A stretch of DNA of 54,948 bases. Origin: JBFWVD01 sp050246915. Its GTDB lineage: Bacteria; Actinomycetota; Acidimicrobiia; Acidimicrobiales; Ilumatobacteraceae. The position numbers and the translations under genes are program-made. Of the stretch, positions 53,148-54,948 are shown one piece after another (the stretch's first letter is position 1; each line of letters opens with the position of its first letter). The stretch covers positions 1 to 54,948 of the forward strand of contig JBFWVD010000035.1 in the NCBI GenBank assembly GCA_050246915.1, written 5' to 3'. Under the pieces are notes generated by a model, which did no database searches, was not told the origin of the DNA, and was given only the letters and a program-made list of their open reading frames with translations.

Positions 53148-53711
53148 TCAGTCGCGCCGATCGGCCAGCAGCACCCGCAGCCGCATGCGGCCGCGATGCA
53201 GCCGGGTCTTGAGCGCGGGCTCGGGGATGTCGAGCATCTGCGCCGCCTCCGTCGTCGAGAAGCCTTCGATGTCGCGCAGCACGACCGCAGCCCGCTGATC
53301 GGCCGGAAGCCTCGACAGCGCGGCACGCACGGCAGCAACACGCTCCGCGGTGGCGCCACCGGCTGCGTCTCCAGAGTCGATGACGAGGGCCGGATCACCG
53401 ACGGCATCGTCGAGGTTCACCAATCGATGTGATCGCTTCCGGGTCCGCATCAACGCGGCGTTGGTGGCGATGCGATACAGCCACGTCGACACCGCGGCGT
53501 CACCGCGGAACGAGTCGAGATTTCTCCACACCTGGACGAAGGCGTCTTGAGTCGCTTCGGCTACATCACGCGGATCGTCGAGGATCCGGCCGATGACCGA
53601 CGCCACGCGGGGCTCATGGCTCTGCACGAACGTGGCGAACGCCTCGATGTCCCCACGTGTTGCTCGCGCCAACAACTCCACAGAGATATCTGAATCCTCT
53701 GCGCTGGTCAT
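53148..53711 (-). CDS. ECF-family RNA polymerase sigma factor
   Basis: The 187-aa protein has sigma region 2 (EPRVASVIGRILDDPRDVAEA, then TQDAFVQVWRNLDSFRG, STWLYRIATNAAL) and region 4 (LPADQRAAVVLRDIEGFSTTE, then AAQMLDIPEPALKTRLHRG). ATG 53711 is the most downstream start that keeps region 2. It has no strong ribosome site. The gene faces away from the zinc-finger anti-sigma gene with only about 30 bases between the likely starts. Confidence 0.9.
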   Translation of the reverse strand: MTSAEDSDISVELLARATRGDIEAFATFVQSHEPRVASVIGRILDDPRDVAEATQDAFVQVWRNLDSFRGDAAVSTWLYRIATNAALMRTRKRSHRLVNLDDAVGDPALVIDSGDAAGGATAERVAAVRAALSRLPADQRAAVVLRDIEGFSTTEAAQMLDIPEPALKTRLHRGRMRLRVLLADRRD

Positions 53712-53741
53712 GGCATCGAAGTGGTCATGACTCCGTGGTCC

Positions 53742-54008
53742 ATGATCCGCAACGGTAGCTGTCGCTCCACGCGAAAGCGCATGAGTGATCATCTCGATGG
53801 TGAACTCGCAGCCAAGGACGAAGCTCGCTTCGGTCGTCACCTGGCCGGTTGTCGCCGTTGCACTCGGGTGCTGGCCGCGCTTCGATCCACAGTGGATGAG
53901 CTCAAGGCGCTACGGCGTCAGTCGCCTCCGGACGGACCGACCGTTGTCAATGAGGTCATAGCTCACATCACCGGCAATGGCGGACTCAGCGATGGAGGTC
54001 GGGCATGA
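53742..54008 (+). CDS. Zinc-finger (zf-HC2) anti-sigma factor
   Basis: The 88-aa protein (from ATG 53742; GTG 53721 and ATG 53727 are also possible) has CRSTRKRMSDHLDGELAAKD and GRHLAGCRRC, the C...H-x3-C-x2-C zinc site of zf-HC2 anti-sigma factors. No transmembrane helix is visible, so it would be soluble. It should bind the ECF factor encoded divergently. Its stop overlaps the start of the YnjB-like gene (ATGA), which suggests the transporter and the sigma circuit are linked. Confidence 0.8.
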   Translation: MIRNGSCRSTRKRMSDHLDGELAAKDEARFGRHLAGCRRCTRVLAALRSTVDELKALRRQSPPDGPTVVNEVIAHITGNGGLSDGGRA

Positions 54009-54948
54009 GCCGCGGCCTCTCGACGCGATCGGTCATCGCTGCTGCCGTGGCCATCGTCGGCATCGGTGCGGCGACGCTGGCCCTCACGAACGGTTCCTCG
54101 CCAGCCAAGGACGCCGGGAGCGATGAGTGGACGACGATCTCGGCGGCCGCCAAGGGGCAAAGCGTGAAGCTGTGGATGTGGGGCGGTGAGGACGCGCTCA
54201 ATCGCTACATCGATGATGACGTGGTTCCTGCCGCCGCGGCACAAGGCGTGAATCTCGAGCGGGTACCGATCGATGACACCGCTACGGCCATCTCCCGCAT
54301 CGTCGCCGAGCGCGATGCCGGCAAGAACGATGGCGGCGCAGTGGATCTGTTGTGGGTGAACGGCAAGAACTTCGAGCAGGGCAAGGCCGCAGGACTGTGG
54401 CTGACGAACTGGTCGACCCGACTCCCGAACAACATCTTCCTGAACCCCGACGACACCACGCTCACGAGCGATTTCGGGGTTCCGACCGATGGTCAGGAGG
54501 CACCGTGGAGCCGAGCAGCGTTCGTGTTCGCCTACGACAGCGCGAAGGTCGACGCTCCGCCACAGGACTTCACCGAGTTGGCGCAGTACGTGCGAACTCA
54601 TCCCGGCCGGGTCACCTACCCAGCGCCGCCCGACTTCACCGGCTCGGCGTTCGTTCGCCAAGCGGTGCAAGCCCTAGGTGAGGAGCAGGCGTTTGCCATG
54701 CTCAGCGACATCCGGCCCTTCTTGTGGCAGAACGGGGACACGTACCCCAAGGACGAGGCCGAGCTCGAGCGGCTGTTCAGCAGCGGCGAGGTGGATCTGG
54801 CCATGAGCTACAACCCGAACTTCGTCGACACCGCCGTCAGCATCGGCAGCTTCCCCGACACGGTGCGGCCCTACGTGATGTCCCCCGGAACCCTGCAGAA
54901 CGTGAGCTTCCTGGCCATACCGTCCAACGCGTCGAGCCCCGAAGGCGC
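54005..54948 (+). CDS. YnjB-like ABC transporter substrate-binding protein, 3' end cut by window
   Basis: ATG 54005 overlaps the anti-sigma stop (ATGA). I translated the partial frame by hand (314 codons). It has a signal-anchor (SVIAAAVAIVGIGAATLALT), then AKGQSVKLWMWGGEDALNRYID, IVAERDAGKNDGGAVDLLWVNG and GKAAGLWLTNW, the pattern of YnjB family solute-binding proteins. The ligand is not shown; thiamine has been proposed for YnjBCD. The permease and ATPase would lie to the right, outside this window. Confidence 0.85.
   Translation, partial: MSRGLSTRSVIAAAVAIVGIGAATLALTNGSSPAKDAGSDEWTTISAAAKGQSVKLWMWGGEDALNRYIDDDVVPAAAAQGVNLERVPIDDTATAISRIVAERDAGKNDGGAVDLLWVNGKNFEQGKAAGLWLTNWSTRLPNNIFLNPDDTTLTSDFGVPTDGQEAPWSRAAFVFAYDSAKVDAPPQDFTELAQYVRTHPGRVTYPAPPDFTGSAFVRQAVQALGEEQAFAMLSDIRPFLWQNGDTYPKDEAELERLFSSGEVDLAMSYNPNFVDTAVSIGSFPDTVRPYVMSPGTLQNVSFLAIPSNASSPEG

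Noticed and set aside
52292..53407. Upstream extension of the thioredoxin frame
   Set aside because: It overlaps CcdA on the same strand in another frame; the ATG at 52291 has a ribosome site and the extension is basic low-complexity sequence.
1..54948. tRNA, rRNA and CRISPR arrays
   Set aside because: No cloverleaf-like T-loop sequences in intergenic gaps, no rRNA-like blocks and no regularly spaced repeats with unique spacers were seen on reading.

Overview
This window is high-GC actinobacterial DNA: third codon positions are strongly G/C, starts are a mix of ATG and GTG, and it carries actinobacterial families such as SCO6880, a BTAD-type regulator and a Tad pilus locus. The set of families would fit Acidimicrobiia, but that is an inference. 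Most of the window (about 1-48,700) looks like one large conjugative or integrative element. The right end (about 50,800-54,948) looks like ordinary chromosome. An IS30-type insertion sequence and decayed gene remnants lie at the junction. No integrase, prepilin peptidase, tRNA, rRNA or CRISPR array was seen.

Layout. (1) 1-10,425, minus strand: a four-gene defence operon of SNF2 helicase with a DUF3883-like tail, DUF1156 adenine methylase, DUF499 ATPase with an N-terminal HEPN domain, and a DEAH helicase cut by the window edge. This matches the Hma (Helicase-Methylase-ATPase) type related to DISARM. (2) 10,555-13,539: an AlbA_2/Schlafen-type regulator behind a perfect 13-bp palindrome, a protein with three helix-turn-helix motifs, and a compact two-gene unit with its own promoter and terminator. 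(3) 13,699-27,575: MobF relaxase-helicase, DUF5131 plus TcmP, ArdC-like antirestriction protein, VirD4-type coupling protein, an array of ACGCGAC repeats (candidate oriT or iteron region), a sigma-factor-like protein, and a HigB-HigA(ImmA/IrrE) toxin-antitoxin pair fused into one transcription unit with a TGT-like protein. (4) 27,548-36,255: a convergent HTH/unknown pair, a primase, and the type IV secretion genes (VirB4-like ATPase, SCO6880, VirB6-like, lipoprotein, VirB2-like), with a divergent, frameshifted peptidoglycan hydrolase. (5) 36,386-48,270: a second AlbA_2 protein and a Tad pilus operon (TadZ, TadA, TadB, TadC, CpaB-like SAF protein, Flp-like pilin, three TadE-like pseudopilins, secreted and lipid-anchored accessory proteins) ending in a membrane LysM/BTAD hybrid. 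(6) 48,275-50,503: degenerate genes and the IS30 element. (7) 50,736-54,948: discoidin-type lipoprotein, TlpA-like thioredoxin, CcdA, an ECF sigma factor divergent from a zinc-finger anti-sigma factor, and a YnjB-like substrate-binding protein that runs off the end.

How it fits together. The relaxase and coupling protein would process and deliver DNA, the VirB-like proteins would form the channel, and the Tad pilus could bring cells together, as the type IV thin pilus does for plasmid R64. ArdC would protect entering DNA. The toxin-antitoxin unit would stabilise the element, and Hma would protect the host from phage. The strongest candidates for something undescribed are the HigBA-TGT-like three-gene unit, the T4SS plus Tad combination, the ACGCGAC array, and the DUF5131-TcmP pair.
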